Source: Sphaerosporella brunnea
Lineage: Eukaryota > Ascomycota > Pezizomycetes > Pezizales > Pyronemataceae
Length of the DNA: 64,000 bases
Assembly: GCA_008704415.1 (NCBI GenBank)
Contig: VXIS01000064.1
Location: 1-64,000 of the forward strand
Reading direction: 5' to 3'
In this document: positions 1 to 11,965 of the stretch, piece after piece
Layout: each line of letters begins with the position of its first letter
How positions within the stretch are numbered: the stretch's first letter is position 1
The notes under the pieces: model-generated
What the model was told of the DNA's origin: nothing
Seen by the model: only the letters and a program-made list of their open reading frames with translations
The model's database searches: none
Position numbers and translations under genes: made by a program

Positions 1-3000
1 GACGGAGAGGCATGGAGCGTGGGATTTTGGAAATGGGCATGGGACAGTTGGTTGAACAGTGGGGGAGGGGAGAGAGAAGAAGTAAACTGAAAGACGGGAT
101 GGAGGAGTGGAGGTCTGAAGTTGTACGGGTGTGAGAGAGACACACAGGTGTGATGAGTGTGTTCAAATGTGGAGGCAAAAACAGGATAAGTGGAGGGAGA
201 GGAGTGGGGTCATGATGAGGAGGCAAGTGGTGAGAGATACGGGGAAGAAAATTTGAAGGATGGTGAGGGATAGGGAGGGCAAGAGGTGTAAGTAAAATGA
301 GAGGGAAAAAGGGATCAGGGATGATCTAGGAATGCATTGATTGTAGACTGGAGGCATATATTAGTGATTAAAGGAAGGAGAAGGTCCCGGGAGATGTGTT
401 GGAGATGTGGGAGATGTGGATTGAATCATGGGGACGTGTGGGATATGAGTTTGGAGGAACCGGATAAAAGAGATAGGGGGGGGAGTGGAGTTTTGTGTGG
501 GAGATGGTGATGGAGTGTCTGAATGAATGCGGGCGTAGGGTGTGAGGGTGCCATGGGGTGAGGACTCACTAGGACTGGATGAAGGCCCGAGTCTCCGAAG
601 AAGGAAGGTGCGGGATACCAACCAAAAGGTTTGCGAGCGTTCTGTGTGATGATGGTTTTAGACAAAGTTGGAGGCGAGTAGAAACGACCTGGGAATGGAG
701 TGAGTGGGGGTCCGAATGAGGGGATCCCTAGATGCCACAAATAGGGTTGGAATGATTGTCCTGAATTGGACATAATGAGAATGATGAGAGAGGGGAACAA
801 CAATGGATGGGGGGAGAAATGTTATTGGAAGATTGAGCGGGGGGGTATGGTTGATTGGTGGAGAGAGGAGGAGGAGGTGGTGGGTGGGATCGTTGCACAC
901 GACTTAGAACTGTACCGATGATTTCTTGAAAGCGGGTGCGTTGGATGTGAGATGGTGAGAGAGGGAGAAAATACGATGGTTCAAGGGGTGAGTTGGGTGT
1001 ACGTGTGAGGGATTTGGAGATGACTGAGTCTACGGTGTTTGTGATAGATGGGTTGATGCACGGGTAAATTAGAATTGATGAAATATGTAGTATGCAAGAG
1101 GAAGACCGATGGTGACGGTGGATGGGAGGTTAATAATTCGATGTGAGGGTGGGCCAGCAGTGGTGGAGAACAACGTGTACGTCACCCCTAACCGTGGACG
1201 GGTTTTGTGTACTCAATCATCTGGGCCGGTTCTTTTCTGCTTGCACATGACTTTGTGAGTTGGGTTGGTGAGTGAGATGGGAGAAGTTTACTAGATTTTG
1301 GCCTGAGGAGAGGTTTTTATTGGAGTGGTGGCCGTTCAGTAAGCGGTTGAGTGCCAAGGGGTGAGGCGAGAGTTTGAATGATGAAGAATGATGGGAGGTG
1401 GAAGCTGTATGTGGGCAGTGAGTAGGAGCTTGTGAAGGAACACACAACTCTCGGATTTGAAGGAAATAACTTGAGAGAATTGTTGGGGCGTGGTGGAGGT
1501 GTTTGATTGACAGAGGAACAATTGCAAACGGTGTATGATATCCCCGGAATTCGAGTGGATGGATGTAGCTAGAGATGAGGATGGAACCACCACACTGTGA
1601 TTCCTCTATGGGGATGAGATTATTAAGGAAGCAATTTTGAACAACTGAACTGGATGGCTGTGGGAGGGTTTCAGGTAGGATCATTACGAGAACCATGTGA
1701 ATTAACCTATGACTGAGTTATTTCACAGCTTGATCATCTAAAAAAACAACTAGTGTCTCGGAAACATCTGCAATCAATCCGAAAAGGAAGGATGAGGGTG
1801 TTAAGATTTAGAATCAGATTATGGTTAGTTGTACCCCGAATGCTGGTAGCTGAAAAACGAGTAAGGGAGCCTAGGGTGGTTTCAGCACACACAAAGGATG
1901 GTAGAGTTTAGAAGGATGGTGGTCCCTTTTTTACATTTGTGGGAGAGTGGAGAAGTGCAACCCAATGGTGGTTTTTAATGTGAGTTGGTGCCAAGATGCC
2001 ACTGGGGCTAGTTTGTGGGGTGGTATTTTGGGCGTTCTATGTGACCTGTCTAGTGAGGTGATGAAACTTCGATGAAGTGTGGATGTTATGCGGCCGCGGC
2101 GCGGGAAACGGGGAACCGCGGGCTCCGCCGCGCGCGGGCGAGCGCGAGTAGGAGCGGCGAAGGGGGGCGGGGCGGGTGGGGCACCGGGAATGAGGGGGTG
2201 CTCTAAATTAAATTGGAATGAGTCTACCAAAAACTTATGAGTTTTGACGCTTCGTGACATAACTGCGAGAGCTTCAATCCACGCGACAGTAACCAATAAT
2301 GGGCATGGAGAATTTACCATGGAGATGCCATATGAAGTCACACACCTCTGGATGGAGGGATGTAACATGTTATGCGAGATCCACTGTGGCGACAATGATG
2401 ATCTAGAGCGTCAACCTCATTGTGACCAAGAGAGAAGGGGGGAGTGTAGATAGTGGGGATTTACGATGAGAGATATGAGCCTAGTTCATATTGGATACTG
2501 TCAACTGGTGGCTGTTAGAACACATTTGGTTGACTTTTAGAGGAGTCGATGGAGAGGATGCTAGACTTGTGCCTTAACAAATTGACTTAGTTGTGTCTGT
2601 TACACCTTACATTTGTGTTGTGACCGTTCTGTAATTCACTACAAGGGGAGCACTAGATTGGGAGGAAGAGGAGGGGGAGCTTTCGAGATCTTATGAATCA
2701 GGGTGATCCCACACGGGCCGGGTAGATGATATAATAGGGTTCTAGGGAGGTGTTGTACACAGAACTGTGTACGGTGTGAGAGATCACGGTCGAATTGAGG
2801 GTTTAACGAAAGAGCATGCAGTTGATGGAAAACAAAACCTATTTTCACCAGGGCCGTCTTATCCTTTGCTGTTCACGTGTGGTGAATGGGAGTAGTTGGG
2901 GCGAAGATGTGAATGTTTGTGGTGGGCAAGACAATGGAACAGGACCTGCATTTGGAGAGAAGAAATCGTGAGAGACTTGTCTGAACGAGCATTGAGAGTT

Positions 3001-4885
3001 GATTAAGCTGGAGGGAAGATGAGGGAAGTGGTGTTTGTGGGAAGAGGGGGTGAATTGAAGGTGGCGGATGAGAACGTCTGAGTTTGCTACGTGAAGGAGG
3101 AAGTACTGATTAGAGATTATATAGATTTGGCACCCCTTAGTGTGTGGAATGTTTCTCCGTTGCTTGGTCTTTAGAACGTGGATGGAGTTCTGATGGTTAT
3201 TGGGAGGAGGATATGTTTTTGTCCTTGATGAGATCAGAGAGGAAGGACTGTGAGTCTGCGACAGCTATTGAAGTAGATGTGGTCCAAGGAGAAGGAAACG
3301 CTGTAGCTAGATTGTGATGAGAGTAATGGAGTGCGGTGGGAGAGAGGGAGGAGAGAGCACGCGTAGGGTTTAGGTTTGTTGTGTGTGAGAAGTAAGACTG
3401 TGATGGTTGGAGCGCATGGGAGAGGGAGATATAGAGCTGGGGCTTGCCAAGCATCGGGTGAAAAACAAAACAAACATTAGACTACATTAAACACAACAAG
3501 ATAAAAAAAAATAAAAACACGATGAGGCGTGGAATGTGTAGGGTAGGGGGGTGAGGGTATGTGGTGGAACAATGTGTTTGATTTGAAACTGAATTCGAGG
3601 TGCTTTGGGGTTTGCATCACACAGTTTTGATACTCCTTTGTTTACGGGGGGGGGACAGGGGGAGAGGGGGAGAGGGGGGGGGCGGGAGGCGAGGGGCTTG
3701 GCGGGAGGGAGCAAGGAAGGAGGGGGGGGAGCGGGACGGGGGAGGGGGGAGGGAGCAGGGAGGGGAGGAGACAGGGAAGAGGGGGGGGGGGGGGGGGAGG
3801 TGAGAGGGAGAGGGGCGGGAGCAGGATGAAGCGGGGAGGGGGGGAAGGAGGGACGCAGAAGGGCTTCTTTCCTTTTTCTTTTTTTGCGGGGGGTAGGAGG
3901 AGCGGGGTCTTCAAAGATTAGACAGATAAAAGAAGACTGAAGAAGTCCACGCCCCCGCCTGTGCCTGTGCCGCGGCCGGACGGGCCGGGGGTCATTTTTT
4001 GGGCGCGCGGAGGGTGGTGCTTCTTTTTTTTTTTTTTTTGTTGGGGCCGTGCGCCGTGCGCCGGCGGGAGCGGTGTGGGGGGGCGGGGGGGGGCGGGCCG
4101 CGCCGGCGCGGGGGCGTGTGGCGTGCGCGGGGGGGGCGGGGGCGCGGGGTCCGCGCCGGTGCGGGGGGCCGGGGTTTTTCGTGCCGGGGTCCCCCCCACG
4201 GGGGGGGGGCCGGCGGGGGGCGGAGTGGTTGTGTTTTTTTTTCGGGGCGGGGCGGCTGCTGGGCGTAGCAGGCAGATGGGCGCAGGAAGGCGGCTTTAGT
4301 TCCCCCGGCTGCCTTTTTTTTCTCTACTTCCTCCCCTCCGCCTTCTGTGCGATGTCCGCTTTTATATCTTTCTTGTTTTTTTTCCTCTCGGGGGTGCTTT
4401 TTTTTTCTTTTTTTGGCGGCTTTTTCTTGCCACCACTTTTGCCCCGCACGGCGGGCGCGGTTTAACTCACCCTTTATTTACCAACAACGCTTTCCCGTCC
4501 CTCTCTCTTCTTCCCACTCCCCCTTCCGCACTCCGCCTTTTACCCTCGTTTCCTCACGTTCCCTTTTTTTTATTCCTCTGTTGACCCATATTACCTTTTC
4601 CTTTCTTCCCCCTTTCCCTATGCCTATCTCATCTCCTTCCTTTATTATTTAGTCCACCCCCCCTATCCCCTACCTTCTTCTTAACCCTACCCCTCTTTAG
4701 TCCACCCCTCCCTTTTTTGGTTTAATTTGCTCCCTTCTGCCCCTCTTTTGTCCCTTTTCCCTGGCCGCCACACTTAGGTTTCCTTGCCTCCCTATGTCCC
4801 CCCTGTTCTTCCCCTTCCTTTTTCCTCAGCTTCCCCCCCCCTCTTCCTATCTTTCCTTCTACTGCCCCCCCCTATTGTTTTTTAG
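1..4885. other. Gene-poor, strand-asymmetric low-complexity region
   Basis: I find no supportable gene here. From 1 to about 3,900 the plus strand is strongly purine-rich (G and A) and C-poor. Open frames on the opposite strand are long only because G-poor sequence lacks stops, and their Ser/Pro/His/Leu-rich products match nothing I recognise. Two very G+C-rich islands stand out, at about 2085-2195 and about 3640-4260; the second has many runs of four or more G and could form G-quadruplexes. From about 4300 to 4885 the plus strand switches to C/T-rich, like the pyrimidine tract common in fungal promoters, and leads into the next gene. Decayed retroelement sequence is possible, but no RT, protease or LTR motif was seen. 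Confidence 0.6.
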
Positions 4886-6656
4886 TCCCCAACCACCCCT
4901 TCCCTGTCTTCAAAGGCACAGGATAACCATGATTCAAATGGCGCTCGCTCGCCGAAGAGCACAACTGTTGCCAACGGTAACGACGACCACGCATCGACTG
5001 TGGTTATCGACACCGTTATGGATGAACACCAGATCCGGGAAGATGATGCTGAAGACGAGGATCCTGATGTCCCGCCTTCTGCACCACCTGAGGACGAAGC
5101 CGGTGACTCTGCTGACGCGACTCGCGAAGACGACGAAGGTATGCCAATCGGTAGACAGTGAGGAGCACACAAACAGCTGACACGTGTTCTCAGATGCTGA
5201 GAAAGAGGCAAAGAAGCAGAAGGCGATTGAAGAGTTGGCAGAGATCGAAAAAATATTTGCCAAGCTCAAAGACAGGTGAGAAACAGTTGTTCGTCGGTTG
5301 CTTTCACGATGTTGTGGCTGACCATGTGTAGTATCTACAACGATAAACTGCACAGGGTCGAGATTGAAATGAAGATGCTGGCCGATGGAACGCATCCGGA
5401 GTATGTGGCCCAGAAGAAAGTGATTGATGAACGCCTTGAGAAAAAGGTTCGTTTGGCGGACATGCAGTACAAGCATGCGATGGAATCGCTGCAGATTTCT
5501 ACAAACGTCAGCAGGGCGCAGATCCATTCGCAGTTTTATCAAGCTACTCGCGAGCTGCGTGAAAATGCGCTTCAGCACTGCAGCGAATTGTGGTACGCCA
5601 TACAACGCGAACGCCGAGCCACAGATGCATTGGTTTCTGGTAAGATCATTTTCAGCTTCTGTTCGGTTCAGTTCAATTGACAATGAATGTCTTTTAGAGT
5701 ACACGTATAGGATACCTGACAGGCAGAGCACTCGTGTGAAGCATCGGATGCAGTACAACTGGGAAGTGCAGATTCTCGGAGGAATTCAGAGGCACATAGG
5801 ATTTCCTGCCGCCCCAGATGTCAATGGCGCCACCGAGGAAGAAATGGCTGAAGATTTGGAAGCTTTGAGGGTATGTGTTTTCACCGTTGCTTGCTTTTTT
5901 TTTCCAGTCGCGCAGATTTTGTGTGACAGAAAATTTAACTAAAGCCTCTTGTGGCAGATACACCCAGCAGCTCCCGCTCGTGCAGCCACTGCTCGATCGG
6001 TCGCACCTCCCAACGTGACGAGGATAGACGACCTCGCTCATCATAGCTGGGCGAATGCCCACTCTCCCCCATCGCCTGCTATCCATGTGACGGCACAGCA
6101 ACAGCAACAGCAGCCAGCTCATGCTCACCCCCGCCGTCACCACCATCACCACCACCACCCCAGCCAACAGGGGACTCAGCGACCGAATCAACAGGAGCAG
6201 ACGACTTATCACCCGCCCCCGCCGCGACGTCAGGGTAGCAGTCTGGGACCACCTCCATCATCATCGTCGGCATCCCTGTCATCACTGTTGCATCCCCAGC
6301 AGGAAGGTGGCGTTAAGGTGGAGGGACAGTCTGCGCAGCAGACCTCGTTGCCTCCGTTCAAGAGCACGGATGCGTTCACAACTTTTACCCCGCATCTGAC
6401 ACGGCCATCTCCGTTCTCAATGGGCCACATGCATCCCTTTGCCAGAAACAACAACGGTGATAGTCAGCACGGACCTCTCCGGATGGACGGTAGGCGCAGC
6501 CCGACTCCTGGAGAACGGATGATGAGTCGAGATCAACTCGAGCTCGACAGCCTCAAGCGAGAAGTTGGACAAGCCCCCGACAGATTGGGGAGCATCGGTG
6601 GAGCTGGTCTCCGTGGCCCCATCTATCGACCCGGCGGAGGGCTCAGCTACTCGTAA
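4886..6656 (+). CDS. Sds3/Dep1/BRMS1-family subunit of an Rpd3-type histone deacetylase complex
   Basis: Nuclear co-repressor subunit, expected to bridge Sin3 and the Rpd3 deacetylase (family knowledge). Exons: 4886?-5138, 5194-5275, 5332-5639, 5698-5870, 5958-6656, all with GT/AG ends and matching phase. The diagnostic part is the coiled-coil Sds3-like domain: an acidic N-terminus, then helix IEELAEIEKIFAKLKD and exon 3 starting SIYNDKLHRVEIEMKMLADG, with QFYQATRELRENALQHCS further on. The C-terminal half is disordered, with Gln, His and Pro runs, and ends at a TAA. The start is unresolved: the frame is blocked just upstream of 4886, where a pyrimidine tract plus TTTTTTAG looks like a splice acceptor, so a short first exon may lie in the C/T-rich tract. 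The first in-frame Met is at 5018. Family call is firm; Sds3 versus Dep1 orthology is not decided. Confidence 0.85.
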
Positions 6657-7532
6657 CCTCGCCGTCCATTAACTCTGTTTGAAACCGTTTTTCCCTAGTC
6701 TTCGTTGTCAACACTATATCCGGTCTGTTTGAAATGGGTAATGACTGTATTTTACGGGGTTTCTTGGGGTTACTACTGGTCGGTCAGCTTGCTTTTTTTT
6801 CCCATGCATTTGTTTCAGTTTGGGGCGAGTGCTTAAAGCCGTGTCGGCGTCTGTCTTGTCCTTTGGGTGTTTGATTGGGTCTTAGCTTTGTCCTGTGATT
6901 CTATCTGCCTCCTCTGTCTTTGTGTTCTCACTTTTTTTTTTCCCTTTCGATGCTTTGATACAACAGTTTGGGTCGGCTGGAGGCGAATGTTTTACTTGCA
7001 TCTTTCTTCTGCAAGATTCTTCGCGATTTGAGAATTCTTTTCGTTGGACATACTTCTTGTTTCCCTTCGGTATGGTTTGGTTTGTCGTGTGCTGTGATAT
7101 GGATTGCATATGCTGTGTGTATCTTTGATTCGGATTCATATTTCTTCTTTTGCTGGGTTGCCCGCCCATTCGTTCTGAGATATCTTTGATCATACCTGCC
7201 ATGTATAAAGCTGGAGTGCGTGTGGCTTGGAGTCGGTTGGGCTGTGGATAGTGGGCTTTGCTTTGCTTTTCTTTTCTTGTAGGTGTTGGGTGTGCGGTGT
7301 GATTTTAGACGTGAATGGAGTACGAGACCTCACTTCGGATTTCGGGGATGAGCGAGATCTTGTGCATTGATGACGTCAGTTCTGGCTACAGGGATATTCC
7401 CGTCGCCAAGGGAAAGCCTATTTTGCACGCCAACATGTATATATGTAAAGATGGTCATCATATTGGCACTTTGTTATGTCTATCAAAATCATCATTGTAT
7501 CCCTCCCATCTCTGACGATCTACACTGCTGCT
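6657..7532. other. 3' intergenic region between convergent genes
   Basis: T-rich trailer shared by the convergent Sds3-like and nucleotide-sugar-transporter genes. It has several T runs that could serve 3' end formation. No ORF with convincing coding character and no repeat was seen. Confidence 0.6.
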
Positions 7533-9098
7533 CTACTGCTTTTTCGCGGCCTGTGCTGCTTTGATGAGGCGGCTCTGGCGCTGCGACTCGAGCCCGTAGA
7601 GGAAGCCGCCCAGGAATACTATTGCTGCGCCGGAGGAGACGCGCGGGGATAGCGTGTTCCCGAAGAGCCAGATGCTCAGCAGCAGCGACACGAGCTTGCG
7701 GATGTTGAGCACGATCGTTACGGTTAGCGCTGAGGACAGCGAGCCGAGGATGTTGACGCCGCGGATGCAGACGTATTGAGTCAATGCGTTGAGGATCAGG
7801 AAGAGCAGTTGGCGCGGCATCCGCGTGATGATTGTTGCGTTGACGATGGGGGGGAGGTATGGCTGTGCTGGAAGCGGCGCCGAGGAGAGCAGGTGCAGGA
7901 ATTGCGCTTGGATTGAGCGCGAGAAGAGGAGAAAGAGCGGCAGGGAGAGTGCGTGCTGCTTCAGTGTTAGTGGGGGTTTGACGAGGGGATGGGGAAACCC
8001 AACGGTGTAGAATAGCCCTTCGCGGTAGTTGTTGCCGTATTTGGCGTAGGTGTTTTCGATGAAGAGGCCCATGAAGGCGGAGAGCACCTGCGCGATGAAG
8101 AGGATTGCTAGCCCGGTTAGGAACCGGCTCATCGATTGCTCGGTTTCGCCCTGCTGCTATTAGTTGCTGCTGATGAGGAGGGTCTTTGGGACCAGTACCA
8201 TGCCCCTTGAATCGCCCATGGCTGACATAATGCAGCCCACCGTCAAGAGCGTCACTGAAAGCACTTGGATAGGGCTGTACCGTTTGCCCCATATCCATCC
8301 AATGAGCATGGTGGTCATGCTACCACCGCTACGCAGGATGATGTGCACGGGCACCGAGATGTTATATCCGAACGCAAAGTTGTTCAGCACCGAAACGCTG
8401 AAGAAAAGCAGGATCTGGATCATCCATCTGTGGAGCGGGATCTGGTTCGGCTTTAGCAAGGTGGGCGATTTGGCGTCGAAGTGGTACACAAATCCCTCGG
8501 CCGCTACCAGCAGGAACTGCGCAAGTGTGATCAGATGGCCGCTGTGCGGTTCTGCTCTGGCAGATATCAGCGTGGGGGAGTTGCTCGTAGGAAAAAAGCA
8601 GAAGGATGGTCGGGGAAAAGCTCACTTCACGATGGCTTCAAGTGCAAACACCTATTCGAAGAAAAAACCTCCCCCGGTGTAAACATTAGCGACAAAATTC
8701 TTTCTTCAGATGTTTTCGGTGAATGGTGGCTCGCAACCCGCAACGACGGCGTTCGGTCTGCCGCCGCCGGGAAAAAAAGGTCTCACGTTCGAGCAGCAGC
8801 CGCCAAAGATCAACGACACCATCACCGCCGTTGACGCCCATGCTGGAATGGTGCTCTGCGCCAGCGCCGAGATCACTGTGCTGGAGGCTCTCGACAAGGT
8901 GCCCGAGGATGCGGCACCCTCCAGGTGCGGCCGCGCATCGATCTGGCTGATCACAACATCATTTGCGGGAGCAGGCGGCGGCAGCAGGGGATTGCGGATT
9001 GGGTTCGATCGGGTGGTTGCGGTGGTGCTGTCAACCACGGTTGAGGGCGTGGGCGGGACAGCGGAACCCTTGCGGCGGCGAGTGGCGTTTCGAGCCAT
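7533..9098 (-). CDS. YEA4: UDP-N-acetylglucosamine-type nucleotide-sugar transporter (UAA / YEA4 family)
   Basis: Multi-spanning ER/Golgi membrane protein that exchanges cytosolic UDP-sugar (UDP-GlcNAc in yeast Yea4) for luminal UMP, supplying chitin and glycan synthesis (family knowledge). Exons on the minus strand: 9098-8787, 8651-8626, 8556-8199, 8150-8004, 7955-7533; the joins keep frame and give 421 aa. Family signatures cross the joins: FGGCCSN/VFALEAIVK, LITLAQFLLVAAEGFVYH, NNFAFGYNISVPVHIILRSGG, SMTTMLIGW, and near the end NIRKLVSLLLSIWLFGN. About ten hydrophobic segments are visible. The N-terminus (about 100 residues) is Ser/Thr/Pro-rich and cytosolic in character. The fourth intron (8003-7956) is open in frame, but removing it restores the conserved REGLFYT/HALSLPLFL junction, so I treat it as spliced. 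The C-terminal KKQ could be a retrieval-like signal (weak inference). Confidence 0.88.
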
Positions 9099-9386
9099 GG
9101 GTTTGGGAACGAATAAGTGGCGGGAAAAAGGTGTGTGTATGCGACTAGAGGAAGACGCGTAAAGAGGGAATCGGTGTCAGTCGGGGGGGCGAGAAAGTGT
9201 GAAAGAAGCTTTGTAGCGCAAGTGGGAAAGGACAAGTCTTTTCTATCTACTCTTACTGATGTGATCATAGTGGGAGGGATGGGTGCCTGGATCAGGGATC
9301 GTTGGACTTCGAATTTGACCTCGTCGACGATTATGAGTATTATAATAGGTATATTACAACCAACGCACAGCATTCCGAACTGGGCG

Positions 9387-9388
9387 AC

Positions 9389-9428
<40 letters not shown>
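9387..9428. repeat. GAT trinucleotide microsatellite
   Basis: Thirteen or so GAT units in a row. The Asp/Met/Ser homopolymer ORFs crossing it are artefacts of the repeat. Confidence 0.9.
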
Positions 9429-9580
9429 TGGTGGAGACTTTCGGAGACGCGAACTGCTGGCCATTCACAGCGTCGCTCATCACAATATCTGAATCTATGA
9501 CAGCTGGTTTCTTAAAATGCCCGCGCCATAGCTTGTCGAACCACAATTTGCGGGCTTTCCAAGGGATCAGATGGCATTCC

Positions 9581-9611
9581 AGAGCCCGCCAGAGCCCGCC
9601 AGAGCCCGCCG
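9581..9611. repeat. 10-bp tandem repeat, three copies
   Basis: Three adjacent copies of AGAGCCCGCC. Short and probably neutral. Confidence 0.85.
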
Positions 9612-9887
9612 GCTTATCATAAAACTGACACTTTGAGCTTGGCCGGACTTGAGCTTTGCTCTATAACAAGTAACCAGTGAAATTGTTTGGTCTCGCAACC
9701 AGGAACTGTACAAGATCGAGTGATGACTAATGATCCGGGAGCACAGAGGACAATTGCGAGGCATCGAGTGACAGCTAAGCACAAAATTTGGCCCAAATAG
9801 AGAGAGGAAAAGGACTCGGGGGCACTCGTACCAAGTTGTCGTGAAGAGATGAGGGTTAGGTACCATGAAACAAACATCCACTATGTA

Positions 9888-10394
9888 CCCCATTTACTCG
9901 ACTATAACACATACCGCTATCTGGTGAAATATAGAGTTCCCGAGATCTCGGTTGTAACCGAGAAGGTGAATTCAGACGTCGGGCGCACAAAATCAATCGC
10001 TGGTGGCCACGATGGTGGTGATGACGGCTATGAGCTCACCATCAAATGCCGCGGCGTACAATCCTCCACAGCATCACATCGCTTCGCAAACCCCGGGCTG
10101 CAAACATCCGACCGCTGAACGCTACATAAAATGCCGAGTGGATATCATGATGGGCGCGGCCGCACCGGCAATCAGAACCAAACCCCGGGCCAGCAGAGTG
10201 TGAGGACCAAACCCCAAACCGCCTAGGACCGTTCGCGGCAGAGCTAGAGCGTGCCAGTGTGTTCTTGACGACCGGTTGCGCGACTTCCATTCGCTGTGGG
10301 TGGCGATTTTATGTTTAAGTTTTCGCTTAGAAGCGAGATCTCGGGAACTCTATATTTCACCAGATAGCGGTATGTGTTATAGTCGAGTAGATGG
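9888..10394. mobile_element. Inverted-repeat (MITE-like) element, about 0.5 kb
   Basis: The segment 9888-9950 is repeated in inverse orientation at 10333-10394 with about one mismatch over some 60 bp. The core reads CCCATYTACTCGACTATAAC inward, and both arms end in the palindrome CGAGATCTCG. Weaker similarity continues outward, with a gap, past both arms. The interior (about 380 bp) has no transposase-like frame. The arrangement fits a non-autonomous TIR transposon; a TA duplication is possible but not clean. The same peptide read in both arms is only a consequence of the inverted repeat. Confidence 0.65.
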
Positions 10395-10852
10395 GTATCT
10401 GGTTTCATTTGGTGAGGCGGATCAAGCGTCGAATATGTGCTCCACGGAAATGTCACCACCACCTTGTAATTCATCTGGGTAAGCCACCGAAATTGCTTAC
10501 CCCTGCCCAGTACTAGAAGCTTTGTTGTTTTGTCCGCCCAACTCCGTCGTGGACTGGATGGAATATCTAGACCTTCCTCGAGGGCTTGCAATAACCCTAA
10601 CCACCATGCATCCTTAGAGTCGGGCGCACTTCCTGAAATGGGAAGACGTGGCGCTGTGGTGTATCTTTACCGAAAATTACCGAAAATGGCAAGATCGAGT
10701 GAGATTCAGTAACACATTTTGTATGGAGGAAAAAAGTTCGGCGCCCATCGTCTGTTCTTCTACATATTCTATTCTACATGAGCATGCCTGCTCGTCTCCA
10801 AGCTGTAATAGACGCGGGAGGGGAGGCCACGCCATACTAGGTCTTTATCAAG

Positions 10853-11198
10853 TCATCCAGCCGTCCTCGGAGTGCGTGAATAGCCCATCTCAATGCATAT
10901 TGCTTCCCACGTAAGACGCCGGGTTCGGGCATCGCGAGTGACGTCGATTAACCGTTTCTTTTCGGCTTCGTCGAAAATCGGTGGGCGGCCAGACCTCTTG
11001 CGATTCGAGGGACTTCTTCTCGCTGCTTCGCTTTTCAGCTTCTTCCCAATCTCGGTCCACCCCATTCTCGCATGGTCGCGTAGCGTAATAACTTGAATGC
11101 GCTCGTCGTGCGTCGTTTCTCGATGCCGAACTCCTCGGGGAGCACGTTCGCGGGTTCCCTTGAGCGTTGGATGCGGGGGTACGTGTATGGCAAGGTGG
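10853..11198 (-). pseudogene. Truncated Tc1/mariner-like transposase (DNA-binding half)
   Basis: One minus-strand frame reads RETTHDERIQVITLRDHARM then GWTEIGKKLK, KRSGRPPIFDEAEKKRLID and RRLTWEAICIEMGYS. This is the helix-turn-helix / GRPP-linker N-terminal half of fungal Tc1-type transposases (family knowledge). It then runs into a stop; no DDE catalytic domain follows, and a continuation in another frame is also stopped. The piece is therefore a dead fragment. It lies just outside, and in the wrong orientation for, the TIR that begins at 11203, so it is not obviously the source of that element. Confidence 0.7.
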
Positions 11199-11202
11199 AG
11201 AG

Positions 11203-11957
11203 TACCGTATTATCCCGGCAATTTCATCGGCGCCGAAGTACACTGATACGTACCGTTCAGCGGGCAGTGAAGCTGGATGGGAAGTGTTTCGACGCGAGCT
11301 AGAGTGGGAAGACGCAACATGAAAAGTCAAAAAGACGTCAATGCGACGAAGAAGCTGGAGACAAGGTGGAGACGGGGAAGAGCGAGCGCTCAGGCTGTCG
11401 CCGCGGTCTCCATCTCCCCGCTCTGTTTAAGGTTCTACTGACCACCGGTCAAGCACTGTCCAAGCACGTCGCTTCCCTGCCCACTGAACGGTACGTGTAA
11501 GTATACTGTAGCGAGCAGTGAGGTTCGAACGAGATTCCGTTGCTGACCGCCGAGACACGTTTTTTATTAACGAACGGGCGAAACTGACAGTTCCCAAGTA
11601 ACGAACGGGCTGAGGTGGTATCTATCTTCTGTAGATGTTCTTTTTTCTTCTTCAAACACACTGTATGTTAGCAACTCTCTAGATTCTGCTAATTTGGAGG
11701 GGATTTACGGTGCGATTGGTGGCCGTCGGACCTTGGTCGTGACCAAAAGCTCGCTGGTTGAGCGTTTCTTTGCGTCACTTCACAGCACTCGCGCCCAGAC
11801 TTAGGTACTGACACCCGTTTGCTAACGAACGCACCTTCTCCCTGACCACAACAGATAACGAACGGACTCCCGTGCTGACTGCTGACGTTCGAACCTCACT
11901 GCTCGCTACAGTACTTCGGCGCCGGCGAAATTGCCTTATTACCGGGATAATACGGTA
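11203..11957. mobile_element. MITE with long TIRs, split by a second element
   Basis: The left end starts TACCGTATTATCCCGG and runs through GGCGCCGAAGTAC to about 11285. The right end is the inverse of the same sequence ending at 11957. After subtracting the inserted element at 11506-11911 and one TA, the right arm lines up with the left arm over some 80-90 bp. The left TIR lacks 8 nt (the TAATAAGG part) that the right TIR and the related copy at 39825-40089 keep. Without the insertion the element is about 350 bp and non-coding. Confidence 0.75.
11506..11911. mobile_element. 406-bp TIR element inserted at a TA inside the MITE
   Basis: The ends are CTGTAGCGAGCAGTGAGG... and its exact inverse. 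Counting the flanking TA, the terminal 28 bp are identical. A TA dinucleotide flanks both sides (11504-11505 and 11912-11913). Removing the element plus one TA rejoins the host MITE arm with its length preserved and three mismatches in 22 bp against the intact arm, which shows a precise TA-target insertion of Tc1/mariner type. The interior has ACGAACGG-containing sub-repeats and no gene. The same TIR family bounds the gene-carrying element at 57434-59342. Confidence 0.8.
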
Positions 11958-11965
11958 AAGTCCCT

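Noticed and set aside
1217..1696. 159-aa minus-strand frame in the purine-rich region
   Set aside because: Ser/His/Leu/Pro composition follows from the G-poor strand. No motif was found and neighbouring frames look the same.
3642..4465. Overlapping Gly/Arg- and Pro-rich open frames in the G-rich block
   Set aside because: They are products of homopolymer and G/C-rich sequence, have no splice or start context and no recognisable domain.
9302..9546. Acidic poly-Asp or poly-Ser frames near 9.4 kb
   Set aside because: Artefacts of the GAT microsatellite.
10244..10591. Matching peptide HLLDYNTYRYLVKYRVPEIS read on both strands of the 9.9-10.4 kb element
   Set aside because: The two copies are the same inverted repeat read from each end, not evidence of a conserved protein.
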